9,730 nt of DNA from UBA1774 sp045223835 (GCA_045223835.1 JBGUZS010000074.1:1-9730), one strand, 5' to 3'; numbered from the stretch's first letter, positions 1 through 6,313 are shown. Notes: generated by a model not told the origin, from the sequence alone. A program made the numbers and translations.

Positions 1-219
1 AAGCTGGCCACCGGCCGGGATATCGACGTGGATTACCCCGACTATGAGCCCTGCCACCGTCTCTTCGGTCAGCATGGCCTCATGGCCATCGAGAATGCCG
101 GCGGCGACATCGACCAGGTCACCGGCAAGCGCATGATCATCGCCGCCTTCCCCTTCCGCTGCGAGGCTGCCGACGGCGGCATGGTCCGTCTCGTCGCCTG
201 GGAAGAGGGCTCCTTCTAA
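1..219 (+). CDS. Cyclase (kynurenine formamidase-like) family hydrolase, C-terminal fragment
   Basis: Only the last 72 residues are present; the frame is open from base 1 to the TAA at 217-219. Visible features are a central His followed by Phe-Gly-Gln-His-Gly, then Ala-Ile-Glu-Asn with a nearby Asp, then a Pro-Phe-Arg segment and Asp-Gly-Gly-Met-Val-Arg-Leu-Val-Ala near the end. This order (L...G...IEN...L.G......A.P.......DG...R..A) is what I know from the C-terminus of cyclase-family metal-dependent hydrolases, which open cyclic amides or lactones or hydrolyse N-formylkynurenine. The metal-binding N-terminal His motif would lie left of the window. It sits 121 bases before the dehydrogenase on the same strand, so it may supply that pathway with a ring-opened or hydrolysed substrate. 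Family assignment rests on a short fragment; substrate unknown. Confidence 0.6.
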   Translation, partial: KLATGRDIDVDYPDYEPCHRLFGQHGLMAIENAGGDIDQVTGKRMIIAAFPFRCEAADGGMVRLVAWEEGSF

Positions 220-228
220 GTTATCGGC

Positions 229-330
229 GGTTCCCGGCCGGGGTCTCCGGACCCCGGCGCGGGATCGGACGCAGGGCGTCCACCCAACACTTTTCTGATC
301 AAAAAGGAGCGGTTCCCCCGGCCGGGAACC
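229..330 (+). promoter_or_regulatory. Leader with mutually exclusive inverted repeats upstream of the dehydrogenase
   Basis: Three pairings are visible. The arm 229-242 (GGTTCCCGGCCGGG) is a perfect 14-base reverse complement of 317-330. Locally, 237-245 pairs with 250-258 (GCCGGGGTC/GACCCCGGC, nine pairs) closed by a TCCG loop, a stable UNCG-type tetraloop. Locally, 311-317 pairs with 324-330 (GGTTCCC/GGGAACC). The long-range pairing is incompatible with both local hairpins, so the RNA could switch between two states. No U-run follows the first hairpin, so it is not a classical terminator. The regulatory role is inferred from base pairing only. Confidence 0.45.
304..330 (+). promoter_or_regulatory. 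Ribosome binding site separated from its start codon by a hairpin
   Basis: AAGGAG at 304-309 is the only good Shine-Dalgarno site for the ATG at 341, but the linear gap is 31 bases, too long for normal initiation. A seven-pair hairpin (311-317 with 324-330) fills most of the gap. When it is folded, only about 11 unpaired bases remain between the site and the start codon, which is a workable distance. An ATG at 337 is out of frame and stops after five codons. Initiation may therefore depend on this hairpin forming. Confidence 0.4.
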
Positions 331-340
331 GGTATTATGC

Positions 341-1306
341 ATGAAAACCTTTGATGACATCAAGCGGATCACCGTGCTGGGCGCCGGCACCATGGGCCCC
401 GGCATCGCCCAGACCTTTGCCATGGGCGGCTACGAGGTGGTCATGTGGACCCGGAGCGAGTCCACCCGGGAGAAGGCCAAGGCCAGTCTGCGCACCAGCC
501 TGGAAACCTTTGCCGAGGAAGGGGAGATCCGGCCCGAGGATGTGGACGCCATTTTCGCCCGCACCCATTTTGAGCTCACCGTGGAGGAAGCGGTAAAGGG
601 CGCCGACTTTGTGATGGAGACCATCGTGGAGAAGAAGGAGGCCAAGGAGGAGCTTTATGCCCAGCTGGCCCGGATCCTGCCCAAGGATGTGATCGTTGCC
701 TCCAACACCTCCGCCCTGAATATTTTCGAGATCGTGCCCGAGGCGCTGCTGCCTCAGCAGATCATCTGCCATTGGTATGCGCCTCCCCAGCTCATCCCTC
801 TGGTGGAGGTAGTCAAGAGCGAGCAGGCTCCCCAGGAGTATGCGGATATCGCCGTGAAGCTCCTGCAGAAGTGCGGAAAGACCGCCGTGCTCATGAAGAA
901 GTTCATCCGCGGCTATATCGTGAACCGGCTGCAGCAGTGCCTGAACCGGGAGGTTTTCTACCTGCTGGATAACGGCTACTGCGATGCTGAGGCGGTGGAT
1001 CTGGCGGCGAAGGCCTCCTTCGTCCCCCGGGCCGTGGTCCTGGGCCTGCTGAAGCGGGCGGACTTCGGCGGCCTGGATATGACCGCCAACAACTACCGGA
1101 ATCACAGCTACACCATGCCTGAGCACGGCGACGAAATGCCCAAGAGCCTGGAGGCGCTTGTGGACGCCGGCAATCTGGGCATCAAGACCGGCAAGGGCTT
1201 CTACGACTACACCGGCGTGGATATCGAGGCCCTGAAGGTCAAGCGGGACAAGCAGCTTTTCGAAGTGTTCCGCCTGGCCAAGAAATTCCTGGACGACCCC
1301 GTCTGA
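341..1306 (+). CDS. 3-hydroxyacyl-CoA dehydrogenase family protein (321 aa)
   Basis: A Rossmann dinucleotide-binding motif Gly-Ala-Gly-Thr-Met-Gly-Pro-Gly lies at residues 14-21. The Ser-Asn-Thr-Ser segment is at 121-124, and the catalytic His is His144 in Cys-His-Trp-Tyr-Ala-Pro-Pro. Its partner Glu156 is in Pro-Leu-Val-Glu-Val-Val, and Val-Asn-Arg-Leu at 194-197 starts the C-terminal helical domain. The protein oxidises a 3-hydroxy acid or acyl-CoA to the 3-oxo form. At 321 residues it has the size of single-domain enzymes such as 3-hydroxybutyryl-CoA, L-carnitine and L-gulonate dehydrogenases. The residues after the second strand are Thr37-Arg38-Ser39 where NAD-dependent members usually have Asp, which may mean NADP preference. 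It lies 34 bases before the BKACE gene, so its 3-oxo product is probably the BKACE substrate, possibly as a free acid. Family certain; substrate not. Confidence 0.9.
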   Translation: MKTFDDIKRITVLGAGTMGPGIAQTFAMGGYEVVMWTRSESTREKAKASLRTSLETFAEEGEIRPEDVDAIFARTHFELTVEEAVKGADFVMETIVEKKEAKEELYAQLARILPKDVIVASNTSALNIFEIVPEALLPQQIICHWYAPPQLIPLVEVVKSEQAPQEYADIAVKLLQKCGKTAVLMKKFIRGYIVNRLQQCLNREVFYLLDNGYCDAEAVDLAAKASFVPRAVVLGLLKRADFGGLDMTANNYRNHSYTMPEHGDEMPKSLEALVDAGNLGIKTGKGFYDYTGVDIEALKVKRDKQLFEVFRLAKKFLDDPV

Positions 1307-1340
1307 TCAACCTTCACGAATCGAAAGGAAAAAACACAAG

Positions 1341-2267
1341 ATGTCTAAGAGCAACAAGATCATGATCCAGGTCTGCCTGTGCGGCGCCGGCACCAAGAAG
1401 GCCCAGGCTCCCACCGTGCCCTACACCGCCGCCGAGCTGGCGGAGCAGATCGTCGCCTGCGCCAAGGCCGGCGCCAGCATCGCCCACATCCATGTCCGGG
1501 AGGACAAGATCGTCAACGGCGAGATGCAGATCGGCTACAAGTCCATGAGCCTGAAGGCCTTCACCGACGCGGTGGAGATGACCCGGGAAGCCTGCAAGAA
1601 GGCGGGCGTGGATATCATCATCAACCTCACCACCTCCGGCGGCGAGTACGAGGACTACAAGCGGCTCCAGCACCTGGGCGCCCTGAAGCCCGAGATGTGC
1701 TCCTTCGACCCCAACACCATCAACTGGGCCAACAGCTATATCTTCGAAAACAGCCCCCGCTTCCTGAACAAGCTCAGCGAGGAAGTGGTAAAGCATGACG
1801 TGAAGCCCGAGTTCGAGGTCTTCGACACCGGCCATATCGACAGCGTCATGTACTATGTGAACAAGTGGAACATCCCCCAGCCTCCCCACATCCAGTTCAT
1901 CATGGGCGTCGGCGGCTCCATGCCCGGGGACGCCTTCAACCTGGCTTTCCTGGTGAGCAAGCTGCCCAAGGGCGCCACCTGGTCCGTCTCCGGCATCGGC
2001 AAGGCCCATATGCCCATGATGCTGGCCGGCCTGGCTCTGGGCTGCGACGGCCTGCGGGTCGGCCTGGAGGACAACGTCATGTTCGGCAAGAACCCCGACG
2101 GCTCCAAGGATATCGCCACCAATCTGCGCCTGGTGGAGCGTGCCGTGCAGCTGGCCAAGCTGGCCGGCCGCGAGATCGCCACCGCGGACGAGGCCCGTGA
2201 GATCCTGGGCATCACCCGCCACTGCCTGCGGGACGAGGTCACCGGTCCCATCACCTATACGGAATAA
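1341..2267 (+). CDS. Beta-keto acid cleavage enzyme (BKACE / 3-keto-5-aminohexanoate cleavage family)
   Basis: The 308-residue protein matches the BKACE TIM-barrel family in length and motif order. The metal ligands His49 and His51 lie in Ala-His-Ile-His-Val-Arg-Glu, and the third ligand Glu243 in Arg-Val-Gly-Leu-Glu-Asp-Asn. The Arg of that motif is Arg239. Pro-Glu-Phe-Glu-Val-Phe-Asp-Thr-Gly-His carries the usual central Glu. Family members condense a beta-keto acid with acetyl-CoA and split the product into acetoacetate and an acyl-CoA two carbons shorter than the keto acid. The N-terminal segment reads Gly-Ala-Gly-Thr-Lys-Lys where lysine-fermentation enzymes have Gly-Ala-Glu, so the Glu thought to contact the substrate amino group is Gly17 here. 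This argues against 3-keto-5-aminohexanoate as the substrate. GAAAGGA at 1323-1329 supports the ATG. Codon choice is strongly biased to C-ending codons, as in a highly expressed gene. Confidence 0.9.
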   Translation: MSKSNKIMIQVCLCGAGTKKAQAPTVPYTAAELAEQIVACAKAGASIAHIHVREDKIVNGEMQIGYKSMSLKAFTDAVEMTREACKKAGVDIIINLTTSGGEYEDYKRLQHLGALKPEMCSFDPNTINWANSYIFENSPRFLNKLSEEVVKHDVKPEFEVFDTGHIDSVMYYVNKWNIPQPPHIQFIMGVGGSMPGDAFNLAFLVSKLPKGATWSVSGIGKAHMPMMLAGLALGCDGLRVGLEDNVMFGKNPDGSKDIATNLRLVERAVQLAKLAGREIATADEAREILGITRHCLRDEVTGPITYTE

Positions 2268-2276
2268 AGCTTCGCT

Positions 2277-2446
2277 TCACCCGGGACCCGCGTTACCGGG
2301 CTCCCGGGTGAGAAGGATGCACTCCGCTCCCCGCACTCGCTGTGCTCGCACAGTCCGCTCCGTGAGAGGTATTTTTGGGCAGAAATGTATTCCGCCCAAA
2401 AATATTCCGATTTTATTCGCGCCTGCGGGCGCGAACTCTGCGAGGC
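2277..2446 (+). repeat. 170-nt four-hairpin interspersed repeat, copy 1 (forward)
   Basis: This fills most of the 230-base gap between the BKACE and CoA-transferase genes. In order it holds: hairpin A (2277-2311; ten-pair outer stem, four-pair inner stem, one bulged base); a 22-base box starting CACTCCGCTCCCCGCACT (2320-2341); hairpin B (2345-2349 with 2362-2366, 12-base loop); hairpin C (2370-2380 with 2394-2404, eleven pairs, 13-base loop AGAAATGTATTCC); and hairpin D (2416-2423 with 2428-2435, TTCGCGCC/GGCGCGAA). It ends with CTCTGCGAGGC. The reverse complement of 9512-9681 has the same length, order and spacing within one base. No open reading frame or U-run terminator is associated with it. 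I do not recognise it as a named RNA or insertion sequence. Confidence 0.85.
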
Positions 2447-2497
2447 ATCCGGACAGTTGTTCATCTACTATAACAACGAGAAAGGAACGATCCAACC

Positions 2498-3214
2498 TTG
2501 CCTAAGAACAAAGTCGTGACCCTTGAGCAGGCCATGGAAAAATGCTTCGACGGCATGACCGTACTGCTCCCCGGCTTCGTCAACTGCGGCGTTTCCGAAA
2601 CGCTCATCGACGGGCTGATGAAGAAGGGCGTTAAGGACCTGAACATCATCTCCAACAACACCAGCATCAAGGGCCAGGGCATCGGCCGTCTGGTCCATGA
2701 CAACCGCATCAAGCACATCACCTGCTCCCATATCGGCAACAACACCGAAACCGTGGAGAAGGTGGTGGCCGGCGAGATCAACATCACCTTCGTACCCCAG
2801 GGCTCCCTCTGCGAGAAGACCCGCGCCGGCGGCGCGGGCATCGGCGGCATCCTGACCCCCACCGGCGTGGGCACCCCCATGCAGGAGGGCAAGCAGCTGC
2901 TGGAGTGGGACGATGAGGCCGGAAAGTACAAGTTCGTCAGCGCCGAGGACCCCATCAAGGACAAGCGCTTCATCCTGGAGCTCCCCCTCCACGGCGACGT
3001 GTGCTTCATCCACGCCTGGAAGGCGGATAAGATGGGCAACGTGGTGTACCACCGCACCGCCCGCAACTTCAACGAGCCCTTCGCCACCGCGGCGGACTGG
3101 GTCATCTGCGAGGCTGAAGAGATCGTGGAAGTCGGCGAGCTGGACCCCGACCAGATCAACACCCCCGGCGCGCTGGTGGACATGGTCGTGCAGGCCCGGA
3201 AAGTGGAGGGTTGA
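2498..3214 (+). CDS. Family I CoA-transferase, subunit A (TTG start)
   Basis: The 238-residue protein has the alpha-subunit landmarks of acetate/acetoacetate-type (AtoD/CtfA/ScoA-like) CoA-transferases. Pro-Gly-Phe-Val-Asn-Cys-Gly is at 25-31, and a Gly-rich stretch Arg-Ala-Gly-Gly-Ala-Gly-Ile-Gly-Gly with Thr-Pro-Thr-Gly-Val-Gly-Thr spans about 109-126. It pairs with the next gene to move CoA between carboxylic acids, here plausibly from the BKACE acyl-CoA product to acetoacetate. The start is TTG at 2498: the family N-terminus begins there, AAAGGA lies at 2481-2486, and the first in-frame ATG is 12 codons further in with no ribosome binding site. The structured repeat lies directly upstream, so this gene and its partner could be expressed at a different level from the BKACE gene. 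Confidence 0.9.
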   Translation: MPKNKVVTLEQAMEKCFDGMTVLLPGFVNCGVSETLIDGLMKKGVKDLNIISNNTSIKGQGIGRLVHDNRIKHITCSHIGNNTETVEKVVAGEINITFVPQGSLCEKTRAGGAGIGGILTPTGVGTPMQEGKQLLEWDDEAGKYKFVSAEDPIKDKRFILELPLHGDVCFIHAWKADKMGNVVYHRTARNFNEPFATAADWVICEAEEIVEVGELDPDQINTPGALVDMVVQARKVEG

Positions 3215-3218
3215 GAAC

Positions 3219-3875
3219 ATGGATGCGAAACAGTATATCGCCAAGCGTACCGCGAAGTTCTTCAAGGACAATGATCTGGTGAACCTGGGCATCGGCATGC
3301 CCACCATGTGCATGGCCTATATCGACCCCAGCATCGACGTCTGGTTCCAGTCCGAGAACGGCATCATCGGCATGACCGGCGCCCCCAAGGAGGGCGAGGT
3401 CGTGGATCTGGACGTGGTGGATGCGGGCGGCTCCCCCAGCGGGATGCGCCCCGGCTCCTGCTGCTTCAGCAGCTTCACCTCCTTCGGCTATATCCGCGGC
3501 GGCCATGTGGACTACACCGTCCTGGGCGCCTATGAGGTCGACCAGAACGGCAATCTGGCCAACTGGATGATCCCCGGCAAGGCCGCCGCCGGCATGGGCG
3601 GCGCCATGGACCTGGTCACCGGCGCCAAGTGCACCATCGTCATGACCGTCCATTGCGACAAGACCGGCAAATCCAAGATCGTGCGTGAGACCAAGCTGCC
3701 CCTCACCGGCGTGGGCGTGGTGGACTATGTGGTCACCGAGAAGTGCGTTTTCCACTTCACCAAGGAGGGCATGGTCCTGGAGGAGCTGGCTCCCGGCGAG
3801 ACCGTGGAGAGCATCAAGGCCATCACCGACTGCGATATGATCATCCCGGAGCACATCCGGAGCATGGAAGACTAA
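3219..3875 (+). CDS. Family I CoA-transferase, subunit B
   Basis: The 218-residue beta subunit has the N-terminal Val-Asn-Leu-Gly-Ile-Gly-Met-Pro-Thr segment and the catalytic Ser-Glu-Asn-Gly motif at 45-48. Glu46 there is the residue that forms the glutamyl-CoA thioester in this enzyme class. Gly-Met-Gly-Gly-Ala-Met-Asp-Leu-Val follows near residue 125. Length fits AtoA/CtfB/ScoB-type subunits. The start is the ATG at 3219, four bases after the subunit A stop, with GGAGGG at 3205-3210 inside the end of subunit A. That arrangement suggests translational coupling and equal production of the two chains. An open frame extends further upstream but overlaps subunit A and has no family similarity. 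Acid specificity within the family cannot be read from the motifs. Confidence 0.93.
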   Translation: MDAKQYIAKRTAKFFKDNDLVNLGIGMPTMCMAYIDPSIDVWFQSENGIIGMTGAPKEGEVVDLDVVDAGGSPSGMRPGSCCFSSFTSFGYIRGGHVDYTVLGAYEVDQNGNLANWMIPGKAAAGMGGAMDLVTGAKCTIVMTVHCDKTGKSKIVRETKLPLTGVGVVDYVVTEKCVFHFTKEGMVLEELAPGETVESIKAITDCDMIIPEHIRSMED

Positions 3876-3897
3876 TCAAATCATAACGAGCTCCTGC

Positions 3898-3962
3898 CCG
3901 GCGGGGGAACTCTGCTTTCCCCGCCGGACGAAGCCCCTGTAGCCGCCCTGAGGGCGGCACAG
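3898..3962 (+). promoter_or_regulatory. Two consecutive GC-rich hairpins before the symporter gene
   Basis: Hairpin one pairs 3898-3909 with 3916-3927 (twelve pairs including one G-U, loop CTCTGC). Hairpin two pairs 3942-3948 with 3952-3958 (GCCGCCC/GGGCGGC, loop TGA) and extends by four more pairs, 3937-3940 with 3959-3962, across a bulged A. No U-run follows either one, so neither is a standard terminator. In the transcript they could slow readthrough from the CoA-transferase genes, protect the upstream mRNA end after cleavage, or control symporter expression. The structure is directly visible; the function is inferred. Confidence 0.5.
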
Positions 3963-3986
3963 ATAAACCAAGGGGGTAACTGGATC

Positions 3987-5492
3987 TTGTCCGTACAGCT
4001 CATCATCATCATCGTCTACTTCATCCTCACGGTGTTGATCGGCGTCCTCTCCGGCCGGAAGACCAAGAGCGCCGCCGCCTTCACCGGCGTAGCCCTCTCC
4101 ACCTTTGCCATCGTCTGCGCTTCCACCGGCGAATGGCTGGGCGGAACCGCCACCACCGGCGTCAGCGAGTACGGCTTCCTGTACGGTCTCTCCGGCTGGT
4201 GGTACACCATCGCCAACGGCATCGGCGTCCTGTTCCTGGGTCTGCTCTTCGCCAAGCTCTTCCGCTCCCTGGAGACCGGCACGGTCCCCGGCATCATTGA
4301 GAAGTTCTTCGGCGTACACGCCCGCACCGTAAGCTGCATCATCCTCACCATCGTCATGCTGGCGGTGGGCCTGAGCCAGATGATCGCCGCCGGCAAGCTG
4401 GGCGAGAGCCTGCTGGGCATCCCCTTCTGGATCAGCGCCATTGCCTTCGCCGTCATTTTCATCGTCTACACCCTGGCGGGCGGCATGAACGCCGTGGCCT
4501 CCACCAACGTGATGCATCTGATCGTCATGTACGTGGGCGTCATCATCGCCATGGTCATCGCCGTCTCCCGGGCCGGAGGCATGGATGCCTTCACCACCGG
4601 CATCAGCAACCTGCGGGCCGAGAACGGCGGCAGCTTCTGGAACATGTTCACCATCGGCGGCAGCAAGGTCTCCAGCTGGATCATCGCCTCCCTGCTGGGC
4701 GCCTGCACGGCCCAGGCCGGCCTGCAGCCCGTGCTGAGCTCCAAGAACGCGAAGCAGGCCCGGAAGGCCTGCATCATCACCGCTTTCGTGGCCGCTCCCT
4801 TCGGCTTCTTCACCGCCACCCTGGGCATGGCCGCCCGGGTCATGTATGAAAACGGCGACCTCCTCCAGGGCGTCGCCCTGAAGGAAGCCGGCAAGAGCGC
4901 CCTGCCCGAGCTGATGATGCGGGGCATGAACCCCATCGCCGGCGGTCTGGTGCTGGCAGCCATCCTGGCCGCGGTGCTGAGCACCGTCAGCCCCATCATC
5001 CTGGCTTCCGGCACCATGGTCACCCGGGACGTGTATCAGCGGGTCCTCCATCCCGAAGCCAGCGACGCGCAGGTCCTGAAGATGGGCCGCATCACCACCG
5101 CCATCTCCGGCGTCATCTGCTGCGTGGGCGCCATCCTCCTGTGGAAGGCTTCCACCGTGCTGGAGCTGGTATACGCCGCCTATTCCCTGCGGGGCGCGCT
5201 GTTCGTGGTGGTCCTCTTCGGCATTTACTGGAAGAAGTCCAGCCAGAAGGGCGCCATCGCCGCCATGATCTGCACCGCCGTGGCCGCCGTGGCCTGGGTG
5301 GCCATCAAGCTGGCCACCGGGAGCTATCCCCTCAAGTTCGGCTCCTTCGCCGTGAGCGAGACCTATATCGCGGTGGTCGTGGCCGCCGTGTGCACCATCA
5401 TCTTCAGCCTGGTCTTCAAGCCCTCCGCTCTGGAGCAGTCCGAGCGGGAGCAGACCAAGAAAGCCCTGAAGGAAGCCATGGCAAAAGCATAA
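3987..5492 (+). CDS. Sodium:solute symporter (SSS family), TTG start
   Basis: This 501-residue membrane protein has about thirteen hydrophobic segments, starting with residues 4-22. Near residues 50-75 it has Gly-Glu-Trp-Leu-Gly-Gly followed by Gly-Leu-Ser-Gly-Trp-Trp-Tyr. Near 325-350 it has Ala-Val-Leu-Ser-Thr-Val-Ser-Pro followed by Thr-Arg-Asp-Val-Tyr, the Ser/Thr-rich sodium-site segment and Asp-Tyr ending typical of SSS transporters. The C-terminus is a short charged cytoplasmic tail. The likely role is sodium-driven uptake of the acid used by the upstream enzymes, since it is last in the cluster before a strong terminator. The TTG at 3987 is chosen because the first membrane segment begins right after it and AGGGGGT lies nine bases upstream. 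Substrate specificity cannot be deduced; other members carry sugars, amino acids, pantothenate or short organic acids. Confidence 0.9.
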   Translation: MSVQLIIIIVYFILTVLIGVLSGRKTKSAAAFTGVALSTFAIVCASTGEWLGGTATTGVSEYGFLYGLSGWWYTIANGIGVLFLGLLFAKLFRSLETGTVPGIIEKFFGVHARTVSCIILTIVMLAVGLSQMIAAGKLGESLLGIPFWISAIAFAVIFIVYTLAGGMNAVASTNVMHLIVMYVGVIIAMVIAVSRAGGMDAFTTGISNLRAENGGSFWNMFTIGGSKVSSWIIASLLGACTAQAGLQPVLSSKNAKQARKACIITAFVAAPFGFFTATLGMAARVMYENGDLLQGVALKEAGKSALPELMMRGMNPIAGGLVLAAILAAVLSTVSPIILASGTMVTRDVYQRVLHPEASDAQVLKMGRITTAISGVICCVGAILLWKASTVLELVYAAYSLRGALFVVVLFGIYWKKSSQKGAIAAMICTAVAAVAWVAIKLATGSYPLKFGSFAVSETYIAVVVAAVCTIIFSLVFKPSALEQSEREQTKKALKEAMAKA

Positions 5493-5514
5493 AGCACCCC
5501 GATATCCCGAATTC

Positions 5515-5559
5515 ATCCCGCTTTTCCGGAGTTTTTTCGGAAAAGCGGGATCTTTTTTT
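5515..5559 (+). terminator. Intrinsic terminator of the catabolic cluster
   Basis: A perfect 14-pair stem (5515-5528 with 5538-5551, ATCCCGCTTTTCCG and its complement) has a nine-base loop and is followed after one base by seven T residues (5553-5559). It starts 22 bases after the symporter stop codon and ends ten bases before the next promoter. It therefore separates the metabolic genes from the lipoprotein array. The T-run is on one side only, so it acts on + strand transcripts. Confidence 0.93.
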
Positions 5560-5569
5560 CAAAAACCTG

Positions 5570-5597
5570 TTGACATTGACGCGACGTCAAATTGTAT
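5570..5597 (+). promoter_or_regulatory. Promoter of lipoprotein genes 1-2 with a palindromic spacer
   Basis: TTGACA at 5570-5575 is a perfect -35 box. TTGTAT at 5592-5597, after a 16-base spacer, is a fair -10; TATGCT at 5595-5600 with a 19-base spacer is an alternative. The spacer contains a perfect palindrome, TTGACG-CGA-CGTCAA (5576-5590), in the position of a classical repressor operator. The site follows the terminator directly and lies about 25 bases before the gene 1 start, so the untranslated leader would be short. Confidence 0.6.
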
Positions 5598-5622
5598 GCT
5601 CCGGGGGAAAGGAGGGATAAAC

Positions 5623-6300
5623 ATGCGGAAAGCCGTCGCTTTTCTTTTGCTTTTCGCCCTGCTGCTCCTTCCCGGCTGCGGAAATCGGACACCGAAAAAC
5701 TTCACCCCGAACCGAGACGGGACAGTGGGACGGTTCCGCTGGGGCATGACCATAGCCCAGGCCTGCCGCGTTGACGAGCGGATCGCCGCCAGGTTTCCCA
5801 CCCGGGTCGAGCGGTCGGATGAAAACGTGCCCGAGGGGGAGCTGTTCCGCCTGCCCCTTGAGGAGGTGACATTCCTGGGGCATCCCGCCAGTCTGGTGCT
5901 GTGGTTCCAGCGCCTGCCCGAACCGGAGAAGGACGATCTTCTCCGACTTACCCGGATCGACGCTTATATGTTCCTCAAGGATGGGGAGCCGGACTACATC
6001 CCCCGGGTGGGAGACTGCTTCTCCGGGAACACCATGGCCTCCACGGGAGAGGACAGCTGGGCCTCCCCCAAGACTCTGGAGGACAAAGTCGGTCGGCAGA
6101 CCCTGGAGAAGACCTATCCCACCTGGTCCGTGGAGAGCCTGGACCGGATCGCCGTTCAGCCCCTGTACTCGGTCCACGCGGAAAGCCTGAACGGGCCCAG
6201 GGACGTATTCGGCTCTACCCGGGCCACCGACGGGGACCGGGAATTCAACTACATTGCCGTTGGCTACTACGCAGCCTTGGCGGAAGCTCTTGGGAAATGA
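5623..6300 (+). CDS. Paralogous lipoprotein 1, Trp-Gly-Met box family (225 aa)
   Basis: This is a secreted lipoprotein of unknown function. Met-Arg-Lys leads into a hydrophobic core and a lipobox Leu-Pro-Gly-Cys with the lipidated Cys at 19. The family box Asp-Gly-Thr-Val-Gly-Arg-Phe-Arg-Trp-Gly-Met-Thr is at 32-43. Downstream come Val-Thr-Phe-Leu-Gly, Arg-Leu-Thr-Arg-Ile, Ser-Pro-Lys-Thr-Leu-Glu-Asp, and the C-terminal Gly-Tyr-Tyr-Ala-Ala-Leu-Ala. The start is the ATG at 5623, because AAAGGAGGG lies just upstream and the signal peptide starts there; an in-frame ATG at 5596 lies ahead of the ribosome binding site. It shares Gly-Glu-Pro-Asp-Tyr-Ile-Pro and a Gly-Asp-Arg-Glu segment with gene 4. 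Mature protein is expected on the outer face of the membrane. Role unknown. Confidence 0.85.
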   Translation: MRKAVAFLLLFALLLLPGCGNRTPKNFTPNRDGTVGRFRWGMTIAQACRVDERIAARFPTRVERSDENVPEGELFRLPLEEVTFLGHPASLVLWFQRLPEPEKDDLLRLTRIDAYMFLKDGEPDYIPRVGDCFSGNTMASTGEDSWASPKTLEDKVGRQTLEKTYPTWSVESLDRIAVQPLYSVHAESLNGPRDVFGSTRATDGDREFNYIAVGYYAALAEALGK

Positions 6301-6313
6301 AAGGGAGGATCGT

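Noticed and set aside
237..258. Intrinsic terminator after the cyclase gene
   Set aside because: The hairpin is strong but no U-run follows on the + strand, and the next gene lies close downstream in the same direction.
335..2222. Minus-strand frames opposite the dehydrogenase and BKACE genes
   Set aside because: Composition is typical of antisense shadows in GC-rich DNA, and both + strand genes have intact family motifs throughout.
2277..2446. Insertion sequence or transposase remnant
   Set aside because: No coding remnant, no terminal inverted repeats and no visible target duplication; compensated stem changes argue for a maintained structure rather than decay.
2913..3218. Upstream extension of the CoA-transferase subunit B frame
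   Set aside because: The added residues are out-of-frame shadow of subunit A, and the ATG at 3219 has its own ribosome binding site and the family N-terminus.
1341..3875. Lysine fermentation (kce-type) cluster
   Set aside because: No lysine aminomutase, 3,5-diaminohexanoate dehydrogenase or 3-aminobutyryl-CoA ammonia-lyase is visible, and BKACE lacks the Glu expected for the amino substrate. The cluster may continue left of the window, so this is not final.
3876..5516. Long minus-strand reading frame of 546 codons opposite the symporter
   Set aside because: It is rich in Gly, His, Asp and Ala with no domain pattern, has no convincing ribosome binding site, and mirrors the C-ending codons of a well-supported transporter gene.
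5596..5622. Earlier ATG for lipoprotein 1 (and similar upstream starts at 6254, 6856 and 7991 for genes 2-4)
   Set aside because: The ribosome binding site and signal peptide fit the later ATG in every case. The earlier starts lie ahead of the ribosome binding site or inside the previous gene, and would add residues before the signal peptide.
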